In this document: positions 32,837-43,362 of the stretch, piece by piece
Numbering within the stretch: the first letter of the stretch is position 1
Layout: every line of letters starts with the position of its first letter
Assembly: GCA_963576735.1 (NCBI GenBank)
Contig: OY755177.1
Coordinates: 4,402,001-4,466,000 of the forward strand
DNA length: 64,000 nucleotides
Direction of reading: 5' to 3'
Origin: Bedellia somnulentella
Taxonomy: Eukaryota; Arthropoda; Insecta; Lepidoptera; Bedelliidae
The notes under the pieces: generated by a model
What the model saw: the letters and a program-made list of their open reading frames with translations, nothing else
Told to the model about the DNA's origin: nothing
Databases searched by the model: none
Translations under genes and position numbers: made by a program

Positions 32837-35830
32837 TTACAAAGTAACAACATAAGACACACAAATTAAATTAAATGTTACATAACATATCAATTGACAA
32901 CATTCCATTTCATTTCTTAGATAGTGAAATTTAACTCTCGGTAAAGCCTTTGTTAGAAAGTCAGCAAGCTGATTATTTGATGAAACATAATTTAAATCAA
33001 GAACTTTGGCATAATACTTTTCTTTAATGAAATGATATTTAGTGTCTATATGTTTACACCTCTTATGAAAGTTTATGTTTTTAATCACACTTATCGCACT
33101 TTGATTGTCAATATTTACTACTATGGTTTGTTGATTTAATTCACCCAGGTCAAATAACAATTGTTTGATCCAAATAGCTTCTTTGGTGGCAGCACAGGCT
33201 GCCATAAACTCGGCCTCTGTAGTAGACAGAGCAACAGTGTGTTGCCTCTGACTAGACCATGTCACAGCAGCTCCATTTTTAATAAATATGTACCCAGTTG
33301 TTGACCTTCTAGTTGTTATGTCATTGGCATAATCAGCATCACTGTATCCAACTAGCTCTGAAGATTTTGATGCTGATAGGTAGCATAGACCCAAATTAAC
33401 AGTGTCTTTCAGATACTTTAGAATTTTCTTAACAGCTTTCCAGTGAGATTCATTATAGCAGTTCAAAAATCTACTTACCAAGCTTACAGCAAACATTATG
33501 TCTGGTCGACTTACTATAGCAACATGCATCAGAGAACCAACTGCTTCTCGGTAAGGAAGATTCATGTCAGGCTGGTGCTCACTTTTCTCTAGCTTTGAAT
33601 GAGGATCAACTGGAACACTATTGGGGTTGGCATTTTCCATATTAAATTTATTTAATAGCTGTTTAATATATTTAGATTGATGTATAAAGATGTATTTGTC
33701 AGAAACTTGAATGTCCATTCCAACAAAATTTCCAGGTGGGCATATTGTCATATCAAATATTGTTTTCAAATCATTTGTTACAGATTGCAACACAGACTTT
33801 GATTTTGAAAATAGGAGCCCATCATCCACATACATACAGAAATAACACTTTATTCCTTTTACATTTGCCACATAGACACATTGATCTGCTTTACTATTTA
33901 TGAAACCAAATTTCTGAAGTACAGAATTAAATTTAGTATTCCAGCACCTTGGTGCTTGTTTGAGACCATACAGTGACTTTATTAATTTACATACTTTATT
34001 TGGTTCATATATTAGACCTTTAGGGGGATACATATATATGTTTTCTTGCAGTTCCCCATACAGAAAAGCAGTCTTAATATCAAGTTGTAGAATATCATAA
34101 CCATTTTGAGCGGCTAGAGATAACAATAAACGAATTGAATCATACCTGACAGTGGGCGAAAATGTTTCTTTGTAGTCTATACCTTTGGCTTGTGCATAAC
34201 CTTTAGCACATAATCTGGACTTGAAGCGGGGACCTGTTGGTTGATCTTTGACTCTGAAAACCCATTTAGAGCCAATGATGTTTGTTTTTTCTGGTTTGTT
34301 TACCAATGTCCATGTACCATTTCTTCTATGGGCTTCGAGTTCCTCTTCGATAGACTCTTTCCATTTTTCAGCATTTTCACCAGAAATAGCTTCTCTGTAT
34401 GTTTCAGGGACTTGTTCAAGTGCTAAGCATTCATCATAGCAAAGGTAAGTTTGTTCTTTATTTTTATTCCTAGGTCTCAATGTTATGGTGCTTCGGAACG
34501 GAATATCAACCTCACCATCGGGTAAGTATTCATCTGAATCTGAGTTATTTTTAACAGTATTGTATGAGCTATCTGAGCTATATGATTCTTTTCTGCTTTT
34601 TTTATTAGACTCATTTGAAATTAAACTTTCTTCATTTCTTTTGGAATGCATATCAAGTGTTTTATTTTCTGTTTCAGACAATTCCAAAGATGCATAGTTT
34701 CTCTTCACAGTGGATTCTAGAAATACAGCATCCCTGCTCTTAATAACATTTTTAGTATTTGGTATTATGAACCTGTATCCTTTTGTGTTTTCGCAATAAC
34801 CAATAAAAATCATCTTTTGTGCTTTTGGATCCCACTTTTTGCGTTTTACTTTTGGCAGGTGGACCATAGCTTCACACCCAAACACTTTCATATGACTTAA
34901 ATTTGGTTTATGACCAGACCAAACCTCTTCTGGGGTTTTAAATGACAAGGTTCTAGTTGGAGATCTGTTAATGATATATGCAGCAGTTTTTATAGCCTCA
35001 GCCCAGAAAAACTTTGCCAAGCCAGCATTCAGTATCATACACCTTGCTTTCTCAACTAGTGTTCTATTAAGCCTCTCTGCAGCTCCATTTTGTTCTGGAG
35101 TATAAGGTGTTGATGTTTGATGTCTTATTCCAGCACTTAATAGGAAGTCAGTGAATGGTTTGTTGACATATTCTAGGCCATTGTCAGTCCGAATACATTT
35201 GAGTTTACAATCAGTTTGATTTTCAGCTTCTGTTTTGAACTCTTTGAATTTTGACAATACCTCTGTTTTATTATTCAAAATGTACACAAACACTTTTTTG
35301 GAATAATCATCCAAAAATGTTAAGAAGTATTTAGCCCCTCCTAATGATTGTGTTTCCATGGGGCCACACAAGTCAGAATGCACCAGTTCCAATAGCTTTG
35401 AAGAATGTGATCCTTGACTCTTGAAAGGCAATCTTGTTTGTTTGCCCTCTTTACATGTAATACAAGTTACATTCACTTCTTTATCAGATAATGTTATTCC
35501 TTCTGAACATTCTTTTAATTTCTTTAAAGTGTCAAAGTGCAAATGACCCATTCTTTGATGCCATAAATATACATCATCTTGTTTAACATCAGACATGCAT
35601 GCATAATCAGTATTAATATTAAGCCGGTACATGTTGTTAATTTTTGTTGCTGTTGCTACAATAACATTTAGTTGATTCAGTATAACACACCCTTTAGAAT
35701 CAAATTTAACTTGACCACCATTTTCTGTAATTTGATGTACAGATATTAAATTCACTGCAAGTTCTGGTACATACAAGACATTTTTAAATAGAATTGTATT
35801 TGTATGATTTTCTCGATTCAATGTATTCAA
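32837..35830 (-). CDS. copia Pol: integrase, reverse transcriptase, RNase H
   Basis: 997 codons, no internal stop. The Met at 35830 is only the first ATG after an in-frame TAA; the frame is continuous with Gag-PR. In order: GAG-pre-integrase LWHQRMGHLHFDTL; zinc-type CITCKEGKQTRLPF; integrase core with HSDLCGP, IRTDNGLEY and TPYTPEQNGAAERLNRTL; the linker GFRFI-like NTKGYRFIIP; RT with DIKTAFLYGELQENIYM, SLYGLKQAPRCW and catalytic YVDD near residue 667; RNase H with GYSDADYANDITTRRSTTGY and VALSTTEAEFMAA; end ADFLTKALPRVKF. This is canonical copia order (IN before RT). All signature residues are present. Confidence 0.95.
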   Translation of the reverse strand: MNTLNRENHTNTILFKNVLYVPELAVNLISVHQITENGGQVKFDSKGCVILNQLNVIVATATKINNMYRLNINTDYACMSDVKQDDVYLWHQRMGHLHFDTLKKLKECSEGITLSDKEVNVTCITCKEGKQTRLPFKSQGSHSSKLLELVHSDLCGPMETQSLGGAKYFLTFLDDYSKKVFVYILNNKTEVLSKFKEFKTEAENQTDCKLKCIRTDNGLEYVNKPFTDFLLSAGIRHQTSTPYTPEQNGAAERLNRTLVEKARCMILNAGLAKFFWAEAIKTAAYIINRSPTRTLSFKTPEEVWSGHKPNLSHMKVFGCEAMVHLPKVKRKKWDPKAQKMIFIGYCENTKGYRFIIPNTKNVIKSRDAVFLESTVKRNYASLELSETENKTLDMHSKRNEESLISNESNKKSRKESYSSDSSYNTVKNNSDSDEYLPDGEVDIPFRSTITLRPRNKNKEQTYLCYDECLALEQVPETYREAISGENAEKWKESIEEELEAHRRNGTWTLVNKPEKTNIIGSKWVFRVKDQPTGPRFKSRLCAKGYAQAKGIDYKETFSPTVRYDSIRLLLSLAAQNGYDILQLDIKTAFLYGELQENIYMYPPKGLIYEPNKVCKLIKSLYGLKQAPRCWNTKFNSVLQKFGFINSKADQCVYVANVKGIKCYFCMYVDDGLLFSKSKSVLQSVTNDLKTIFDMTICPPGNFVGMDIQVSDKYIFIHQSKYIKQLLNKFNMENANPNSVPVDPHSKLEKSEHQPDMNLPYREAVGSLMHVAIVSRPDIMFAVSLVSRFLNCYNESHWKAVKKILKYLKDTVNLGLCYLSASKSSELVGYSDADYANDITTRRSTTGYIFIKNGAAVTWSSQRQHTVALSTTEAEFMAACAATKEAIWIKQLLFDLGELNQQTIVVNIDNQSAISVIKNINFHKRCKHIDTKYHFIKEKYYAKVLDLNYVSSNNQLADFLTKALPRVKFHYLRNEMECCQLICYVTFNLICVSYVVTL

Positions 35831-35911
35831 GGTTACATCACCAGAGCAACTTACTGAGAGTGTTTTGTTATTAGCAACTTTTATTTGCTCAATAGGTGGT
35901 GACTGTTGATT

Positions 35912-36742
35912 TTAGAGAAGGTTTCGGTGTCTCGTCATGTGCATGGTTGCGCCAGAATCAATGAACCATGCAGAGCTGTTGTCAAATGGAGTGACAAACG
36001 CGGCAGCATATGAGCTATTTGATTTAGCAACCTTTTCTTTCGGTTTAGACCTGCATTCTGGACTTTTGTGTCCATATTTATTACACTGAAAACATCTAGG
36101 ACCTTTGTTTAACTTCTTTTTCACATTCTTAGTTTGATAACCATGAGCAGATGTAAAAGCAGAGTTACTGTTTTCAGATTTAACTTCTTGGAGCAATTTA
36201 GTTTTAACTGAGTCTGCACTTATTTTCATCCCTGAGCTTTCTATAGCAAGGATCATTGGTTTATAATGTTCAGGTAACCCGGAGAGTAAAAGTGTTCCAA
36301 GCCACTCATCATCAACTTTGAATCCTATATTTCGGAGTTTGTGCGCTGTACACATTATTTTGCTCACGTATTCATCTATATTTTGGCAACAAGAGAGTGT
36401 AGTTGTACAGAGATCACGTAGTAGGCCAACTCTGCGTGTAAGCCCCGAGTCGTCGAAAGCGCGGGACAGGTTCTCCCACACTTCTTTGGCTGTTTCTGCC
36501 TCTTGGATATGTACGAAGTTGGTACTATCGACAAGTAAAATGATTTTCGATTTTGCTTTTGTGTCTTTTTTCTTGTCAATTGGTTCGTCGTTGGGATTTT
36601 CAATACATTCCCAAAGCTCTTCATGTTGAAGGTATGTTTTAACAGCAAACAGCCAGGTACTGTAATTTTCTCGCCCTGTTAATTTTTCTATAAATGCCAG
36701 AGGATTGCTACTCGCCATGATGATTTGATAAAACTGAGACAC
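35912..36742 (-). CDS. copia Gag and protease active site
   Basis: 276 codons. The Met at 36718 (MASSNPLAFIEKLTG) is the more typical start than the upstream Met. It has a UBN2-type capsid region (NYSTWLFAVKTYLQ, LLSGLPEHYKPM), one CCHC knuckle (CFQCNKYGHKSPEC, near residue 217) and the aspartic protease motif WFIDSGATMHM at the end. The frame then meets TAA at 35912-35914 and resumes at once with protease and Pol. The stop could be a mutation or a leaky stop that sets the Gag:Pol ratio; the sequence alone cannot tell. Confidence 0.92.
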   Translation of the reverse strand: MSQFYQIIMASSNPLAFIEKLTGRENYSTWLFAVKTYLQHEELWECIENPNDEPIDKKKDTKAKSKIILLVDSTNFVHIQEAETAKEVWENLSRAFDDSGLTRRVGLLRDLCTTTLSCCQNIDEYVSKIMCTAHKLRNIGFKVDDEWLGTLLLSGLPEHYKPMILAIESSGMKISADSVKTKLLQEVKSENSNSAFTSAHGYQTKNVKKKLNKGPRCFQCNKYGHKSPECRSKPKEKVAKSNSSYAAAFVTPFDNSSAWFIDSGATMHMTRHRNLL

Positions 36743-36867
36743 GCGGTTTTTAGGTTATACCGGTACACTACCAATTCGCTCGAAACTGTTTGTAATCCCG
36801 TTTTATGCGTATAATTAACTCTGCTGACACTTTCTTTACAACTTGGGCTTAACTGGGCCTCATAACC

Positions 36868-37024
36868 TGATGACTTAATCAATAAATCAGGGATTAGAAA
36901 TGAGAACACTCGTTGTACCACGGAATGATAGAGAATATATATTAATAAAAAAAAGAAGAACACCACAGAGTACATGAGCATAGAATACGTATGGAAGGCA
37001 GACTATTTAAATATAAGTTCAACA
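36868..37024 (-). repeat. copia 5' LTR (157 bp)
   Basis: Partner of the LTR at 32.6 kb. It is very short for a copia LTR; a TATA-like run (gaatatatattaata) lies inside. Confidence 0.95.
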
Positions 37025-37160
37025 GTTATTTTTTTTTTTGAAATGCATTATTGCATTATTGACTCTCACCATAGCCAATAGAATCTTTTAATTAAATTAA
37101 GTCATCATACTGTGCTATTCGAGCTAAATAAAGCGAATCTATTGGCTTTTAAAAACATGC

Positions 37161-37330
37161 CTCCGATTAATAAAGGAAAGAAAAATTTCGGCATCGAACG
37201 GTCGGGGATCGAACCCACGACCTCCGGGAATACGCCCCCGGCGCTCTGTCAATTGAGCTTTAGTGTCAAGTGCAATAGTTAGAAATAATCCACACATGAG
37301 GTTTTTATGAACAAAAAACATTCAAATCAT
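37161..37330 (-). repeat. SINE-B copy (tRNA-like)
   Basis: The minus strand carries ggcagag-type D-arm (diverged), a cgccgggggcgta arm and gtcgtgggttcgatccccg. The cattcaaa/ttcataaaaacctcatgtgt flank lies on the 5' side, as in the copy at 1.9 kb. Confidence 0.75.
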
Positions 37331-37770
37331 AACACATCTCTGGTTCAATCGCACTTTTATTAATCACCCAGTGTTGTTTTCAATGCAAACGAAAAAACAT
37401 TTTCTAAATTTCGAATGGTACAAATGCAGTCCACAGTTTGTTATAGTTGTTATAGTTTACGTCCCAAAAGCGACCCGACATTTCGCAACATAAATTGTCA
37501 CGTTGTATATTGAGTGACGAGTTCGCAAAATCAATTTCCTATCGGAGTTTAGTGTAAAATCCGATAGCGCAGCATGTTCGTGTTACTAGAACCAGAGCTT
37601 CCTTGGTCACCTTCGGACACCGGGAAAATTAGATTTCGACTGCTGTTGACACATTCTGCGTTCAATACTTATGGAATTTATTTCAAAGCTACTGCGTCAT
37701 GCTGGGTTCTGATTTGTTCGTGGATTTGACGGAATGTTGCTTTAAAATAATACAAATGTCTTAAATATGC
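37331..37770. other. unassigned
   Basis: Slightly less AT-rich (37480-37700) than its surroundings, but no coding frame or repeat recognised. Confidence 0.3.
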
Positions 37771-37771
37771 T

Positions 37772-38015
37772 ATGTAGTGTCGGCTTAGAATAGCACTACC
37801 CCATTTCTTCCGGTGGGTGTACGTAAGAGGCGACTAACGGTTTTGGGGCTTTTGAGGGATTTTCGGGCGATGCGGTTGGAGACCCATCACCAACAACCTT
37901 TATTTCACCATCTTATCCCCACAGAAATTCCAAAAGTGGCTGAGGAATTTCTGATTCCTTAGCTCTGGCTACCCCTTCTAGGGATTTATAGCCGTGAGTA
38001 TATGTATGTATGTAT
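37772..38015 (+). repeat. R240 copy, complete
   Basis: Close to the consensus, with (TATG)n tail. Confidence 0.9.
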
Positions 38016-38029
38016 ATTTTTGAATGTGG

Positions 38030-38280
38030 AGTTGAGAGATGAGCTAAAGTGGGAGCTAATATTATTAGAGGACGACCACGGAGAACACCTTTAAACCAAA
38101 TAGAGAGTATGCCAAAAAGGCAGACGTCCGAAGTATGAAGAATAAAAGAGCAAATATGAAAATATTGATGGATGTAAACGAAGCTAAAGAGATTTGTCAG
38201 GGTCTTGCAAAGTGGCAATTGATAATCTCTTCCTAACCCAATGGGAAATAATGGCGTTATTATTTGTATGTATATATTGA
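38030..38280 (+). pseudogene. RTE-type LINE ORF2 C-terminus and 3' end
   Basis: The plus strand holds 'agaggacgaccacggagaac', 'aagaataaaagagcaaat' and 'gatggatgtaaacgaagc', parallel to 54178-53915 on the other strand, then 'aatgggaaataatggcgtta' and a tail. Frameshifted; no ORF survives. Confidence 0.75.
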
Positions 38281-38372
38281 GTTGATTTAATATAGATGCA
38301 TAAAGCTTTGTGCCCATATCTATGAGAGGAGGCTCGTGATTGGAAGCCCCCTATAATGATTAGTTGTATTTT

Positions 38373-38487
38373 GATATACATACATATACTCACGGCTATA
38401 ATTCCCTAGAAGGGGTAGCCAGAGCCAAGGAATTATAATTTCCTCCTGGAAGTTGAGTGGGGAAAAGGCGGGAAAATAAAGGTTTTT
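38373..38487 (-). repeat. R240 3' half
   Basis: Stops after 'gggaaaataaaggtttttat'. Confidence 0.82.
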
Positions 38488-38754
38488 ATTAGTATAAATT
38501 ATATTATTATTAATTAAATTATTATTAATTTAATAAAGGTTTTATTTTGATATAGATATTTGTTTTTAAATTTAACGTTATAATAATATCCTCTAGTCAA
38601 AAGAAGCATTTATCTATTGCCGTAATCAATTTTAAACAAAAATGAAATATATTTTTCGACAAAACGAAAACCAAAACTGAATTATGTGGAACTATCATTA
38701 TGACCTTTTTCGTCGAACCCGAACCGCACACCATTTATCAAAATACATCATATA

Positions 38755-38893
38755 CATACATACCATATACTCACGGCTATAAATCCCTAGAAGGGGTAGC
38801 CAGAACTAAGGAATCAGAAATTCTTAAGCCACTTTTGAAAGCTTAGTGGGGAAAAGATGGTACAATAAAGGTTGTTGGGTCTCCAACCGCATC
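38755..38893 (-). repeat. R240 3' half
   Basis: Stops after 'gggtctccaaccgcatct'. Confidence 0.82.
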
Positions 38894-39569
38894 TACTGAA
38901 TGTCAAAATTAATGATTTTAAAAGTTGAGGTTATATTTTGGAAAACCAAATTGGAGTAAGTATTTTTGGTACAGGAGAAAAATATATATAACTAACAGCA
39001 GAAGTCCTTGAATGACCGAAAAACAACTGTATTATACCCAAGGCTATATTTTCTATCTTTTTACAGACAGCTTCTTACGTGTATAAACTTAGATGAATGT
39101 GCAAACCTTCATACTTCTCCGTCTGCCTGTTTTCCGTGAAAAAACCAAAATGTTTCCTTCACCTGTTAAAACATAGATAATAAAAAGCACTTTATTATAT
39201 ATATACCCCGCAATAAAGTATAATTTTCTTCTTATTTTTATCATACTAACGCTTTTTCTTATCTTCATATCTTACATTTCACAGAAATGGCTAAGGTTAT
39301 ATTTTTAAACAAATTTACTTCTTACACAAAACGGCTACATGTCATACGTTTCCCTGAAATCAGATAACAAATTCACTTATGCGACATAAAAATGATATAC
39401 GAGAACCCTCAAATAAAAATCTCGTGCAAATCTAAACCTTATGTCCATGATTTAAGAGTCAAGTAGATAGCGCGATAAATACGTGTTGCAGGTGTTAAAT
39501 TCTGTATGAACTTTGCTCTGCGACCATGTCAAGATACGTTGTATTTGTAAAGACGTCATAGCTATATCT
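38894..39569. other. unassigned
   Basis: Nothing recognised apart from a vague SINE-core-like stretch near 39125-39170, too weak to call. Confidence 0.3.
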
Positions 39570-39638
39570 TATACATACATAAATACATATACTCACGGCT
39601 ATAAATCCCATGAAGGGGTATATGTATGTATGTATGTA
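39570..39638 (-). repeat. short R240 tail in palindromic setting
   Basis: tacatacataaatacatata ... then gaaggggtatatgtatgtat: a ~45-bp R240 3' end followed by an opposite tail, forming an imperfect palindrome. Confidence 0.65.
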
Positions 39639-39937
39639 AATATGAATACTTCAATATAAAAGAATTGTATGCCTTTCTGAATATTTAGGATATTAATTTC
39701 TTATATTCATGTTAGTAACTTTATTAAGTAAAAATAGCCAAATGAAAAGTTTCAAAAGCTCTTGAGTTCCTTGTTTTAGAGTTTTGGTGCATAAAGTGAA
39801 AAGATTTAATTCTTTTAAAGATTGATTGTCGATTGCAATATGTTTGATATACCATAACCATGCTATCCTTGAATACACCATCGTGTTGACTTTAAAGCAA
39901 GCTATAATAGCAAAGCATTTACCTCTCTTTCGTATAT
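39639..39937. other. unassigned
   Basis: Nothing recognised. Confidence 0.3.
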
Positions 39938-39950
39938 CTTTTCATACAGA

Positions 39951-40557
39951 TACAGCAACCGTGATAGCCCAGTCGGTAGAACACTCGGTTATCGTGCAAA
40001 CGACTAGTGTTCAAATCCTGGGTCGGGCCTACACTAATTTGTCTTTTCTCAAGACATATGTGTGGTTAATTTATCATGGCTGTTAACTTCGAGGGAAAAA
40101 ATCATGAGGCAATCCACATAGTTAAAATATACATAGTCATGTGACAATGTATTCGTACCAAGCAGCGATAGGCCTGCCCCCTATCACGTGGGTACACTGT
40201 TCTAGCAAAACGTGGGTACTCTGAACACCAGGTGACAATTTCACGTAATGTTTCCTGATCATTAGTACCTCTGCCAGCCTCTTCTAAAGACATATGTGTG
40301 GTTAATTTATCATGGCTGTTAACGGTGAGGGAAAACATCGTGAGGAAAACCACATGGCTGAGTTGTACTTAGTCATGTGACAGTGTATTCGTACAAAACG
40401 GCGATAGGCCTGCCCCCTATCACGTGAGTACACTGTCCATGCAAAACGTGGGTACTCTGAACACCAGGTGACAAAGTTACGTGATGCTCCGAAGTATTAG
40501 TACCTCTGCCAACCCTTTTGGGGATATTCGGCGTTTATGTAATGTTTTATGTTTATG
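39951..40557 (+). repeat. dimeric SINE-A with 12-bp target duplication
   Basis: The first unit (39957-40285) has the tRNA-like head and most of the body. The second (40286-40557) begins at 'taaagacatatgtgtggtta', lacking the head, and runs to the (TTTATG)n tail. ttttcatacaga flanks the whole (39939-39950, 40558-40569), so it inserted as one unit. Confidence 0.88.
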
Positions 40558-40570
40558 TTTTCATACAGAA

Positions 40571-40935
40571 AAAATAGGGTGAGAAGCAATAAACACATTT
40601 TATCATTAATAATGCTGGCAAAATTGTTGTACATTAACAAATTGCAAATTTGTTTCATGATATCTTTGCAACTGTAAATGCAAAGTTTTGAAGTTTTGTG
40701 GACTTCATCAAATGGAGTATCTTCAGGACTGAATTCAAATGTATTTAACTTTTAGTAACTGAGTGCTTTTTTGATTATTTTTAACAAAATTTTGTGCCGA
40801 CTTGGGTTGTCAAAAGTGTGAATTAGTGATCATTTTTCAATATTTTGATACGCTCGAGCACGTAATCTTCTTGTCCCGGATGTTAAGATGGTTCAGTCTA
40901 CAGTACCAAAACATGATATCTCAAATTTAATACAA
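40571..40935. other. unassigned
   Basis: Nothing recognised. Confidence 0.3.
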
Positions 40936-40938
40936 ACC

Positions 40939-41130
40939 TAACCGTGTAGTGTTGGTTTAAAATAGCGCTAACCCATTTTTCCGCAGGTGCTGTAAGGGGC
41001 GATTTAGAGTTGTGTAGCTTTGGAAGTTATTTTGGGCGATATGCCTAGAGACCCATCAACAGCCTTCCCTTATTTTACCATACTTCCCCCTCACTCAACT
41101 TCCAAAAATGACAGAGGAGTTTTTGACTAA
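40939..41130 (+). repeat. R240 copy, diverged, tail missing
   Basis: ccgtgtagtgttggtttaaa to 'ccaaaaatgacagagg'. Confidence 0.75.
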
Positions 41131-41189
41131 AGCAATTAAGACAGACTAAAAGAAACTGTAATATGCGAATAAAAAAAATATTTATACGT

Positions 41190-41313
41190 AGCTCCCGATC
41201 ACGTGAGCATACTGTCCAAGTAAACCGTGGGTACTCTGAACACCAGGTGACAATGTCACGTGATGTTCAGAGGAATGAGCACATCTGCCAACCCCTTCGG
41301 GTGTATACAGCAT
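41190..41313 (+). repeat. SINE-A 3' half
   Basis: gtgggtactctgaacaccag and 'ctgccaaccccttcgggtg' present; head absent. Confidence 0.78.
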
Positions 41314-41805
41314 GGTCTTTGAGTTGAGTTTTGAGTCATTCATACGTAATAAAACCGGTCATAATATTATTGATCTTTCATATCAAATTTCACGCAAAAA
41401 GAAGCCATTTATAAAAATGTCAGTGTCAGTGAGGAAGAAGAGACAAAAAGAGCCAATAAACTTGGTTATTGTAAGTACCTCGACTCTCCTACAAAGCCAT
41501 CTTCAAAATTAGCCATTCATTCACGACACTGCTTTTTATCGCACTTTCCAACTTTATGCACATAAGTTATGGCAAGCAACCACCAAGTTTTAAGACTCAA
41601 CATAAAGTTTCAAGTCTAGGAAGAACAAGTATCTCGGTTTTCTACTGACCGCTGATGTTGAGTTCATTTTAGAAAATTTAATGTTCTTTATTATGAAGTT
41701 TTGTTTGAAGTTTACTAGTTTTGTTTTGCATTTTGATTTATTGCTCGTGAATACGTTGAATTGTTTCAATTAAAATACCTGATATAAACTTAGCAATGTT
41801 TATTT
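41314..41805. other. unassigned
   Basis: A 66-codon frame (41312-41512) has no family resemblance. Confidence 0.3.
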
Positions 41806-41848
41806 TAGTTGTGTAGTAAAAGCCGGCACTACACGGCAAAATAAGGGT

Positions 41849-42075
41849 ATTGCCATGTAGTGCCGGCTTAGAATGTCGCTACCCCTTTCTACCCACGGGT
41901 GTCGTAAGAGGCGACTAAGGGTATTGAGGCTTTTTATTGGATTTTTGGGCAATGCAGTTGAAGACCCATCACCAAAAACCTTTATTTTACCATCTTTTCC
42001 CCACTTAACTTCCAAAAGTGGCTGAGGAATTTATAATGCCTTAGCTCTGGCTTCCCCTTCGAGTATATGTATGTA
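41849..42075 (+). repeat. R240 copy with inverted 5' piece
   Basis: Preceded at 41818-41840 by 'gccggcactacacggca', a reversed copy of its own first ~20 bp, giving a small hairpin at the 5' end. The tail is shortened (gagtatatgtatgtat). Confidence 0.85.
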
Positions 42076-42267
42076 TATTGTATCTATGTAGTAAAACTTT
42101 ATCTTTTTTGTAGTTAAAATTATTTTTTGATTGTCTTTGCATGATCTATTAATAAAATATGTCATTTTCTTACATCAATTTAAAATCAATAGACGTGATT
42201 GTGATAGAAATATAAAATAATAAAAACATGGTGTAAATAATGGTTTGGCTCTTAAATCCATGATAAT

Positions 42268-42388
42268 AATATAATAAAAACTACAAAATATGAAACACAT
42301 TCTAAACATTAAAAAAAAAACAAATTTTGTTCCTTTTCTAAAAATATGTGCGGGTATCAAGCCATAAAGCGCTGTGTGTAAATGATAA
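42268..42388 (+). repeat. tandem unit copy 1, left part (split by Penelope-like element)
   Basis: aaaactacaaaatatgaaac and ataaagcgctgtgtgtaaat recur at 44054-44158. The unit continues at 43908-43966 beyond the inserted element. Confidence 0.82.
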
Positions 42389-42678
42389 AATATTTTTTAA
42401 CAAAAAGAAAACCGACTTCATAGGTGGAAAAACAACCGAAAATACGAAAGTAAGATACTAAAAAGTACGAAATAAGTTATAATTGAAACAACTATTGATT
42501 TTCGGATATGTTAATCGCGTGTTATTGCATTATTTTTAATAGCCCGACGTTTCGAAAACTTTTCAGTTATCATGGTCACGGGAAGACTGAGGTGTTATTT
42601 GTCATTATACAGTACTATAAAATTATTAATACTAACTACCTTCACAAAATTTTAAGTTACATTTGCGTTTAATATTTG

Positions 42679-43360
42679 CTATGTACAAAAAGAGCTAATG
42701 TTATCTGGAGTCTTGCTAGTGTTCTTCCCTCGCTTAGTTGTGCTAATGATCGGGTTCCAAGCAGGTGGTAATTGCCAACCATCATCTCTATTGAAGTTTG
42801 GATGTTTCTTTATTTCAATAGACTCGCGTATCATTCTAGGTATCAATAGATTCTCTTTTGCTAGAATTGTAGGTTTGTCAAAACGCATGTGGTGGTTTGG
42901 CTTATCGAAGGTGTGTTCACACAAAGCAGATCTTCCAGGACGCCTATTCTTCATATCAGCAATATGTTCTCTAACGCGAGTTGCTACACTACGCTTTGTT
43001 TGGCCGATGTATGAAAGACCACACTCACAGTCTAGTTTATAAACGCCTGCATCTTGTAAAGGGATCTGACATTTGATAGGTCTTAGAAACTGACTTATCT
43101 TTTGGTGCGGCTTGAAGTAGGTCTTAATGGAAGCACGCTGTAACACAGTACTAATTTTGTCTGTTACACCCTTTACAAAAGGTAGAGTTGCAGGGAGTCT
43201 TTCGACAGTAGGTGGTTTATCGGAGGAGCGGTGACGTTGGCGGGGCAATTTCAGTTTGTTGTTGTGAAGAACTTGTTTCACATGACTGAGCTCTCCAGCA
43301 AGATGGTGTTCGTCACAAAGATGTTTGGCTCTCTGAAAGCTCTCGAATTGAGAACACTCC
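42679..43360 (-). pseudogene. Penelope-like GIY-YIG endonuclease domain (N-truncated ORF)
   Basis: The frame is open from about 43360 (ahead of the first in-frame GTG at 43281) to 42679. The linker has a LPFVKGVTDKI segment. The endonuclease core shows GVYKLDCECG, the SYIGQTKRSVATRVREH helix with its Arg and His, and EHTFDKPNHH. This is the nuclease module that follows the RT in Penelope-like elements and cuts the target. A CxC pair (CECG) sits in the GIY strand, as in this family. With the RT gone, this copy cannot move itself. Confidence 0.88.
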
Positions 43361-43362
43361 TA

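Larger units (their letters stand above)
32642..37024 (-). mobile_element. complete Ty1/copia LTR retrotransposon
   Basis: Flanked by the 5-bp duplication gttat (32637-32641, 37025-37029). Two LTRs differ by one A in a homopolymer. Beside the 5' LTR, the minus strand gives ggttatgaggcccagtt, close to the complement of an internal initiator-Met tRNA segment, the usual insect copia primer site. A purine-rich tract (ggcaggag) abuts the 3' LTR. Gag-PR and Pol lie in one frame separated by a single TAA. Near-identical LTRs mean recent insertion. Confidence 0.95.

Noticed and set aside
34241..34697. Plus-strand frames inside the copia element
   Set aside because: Antisense shadows of the Pol frame.
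39110..39175. SINE core remnant (gtttccttcacctgttaaaa)
   Set aside because: Too short and diverged to separate from chance.
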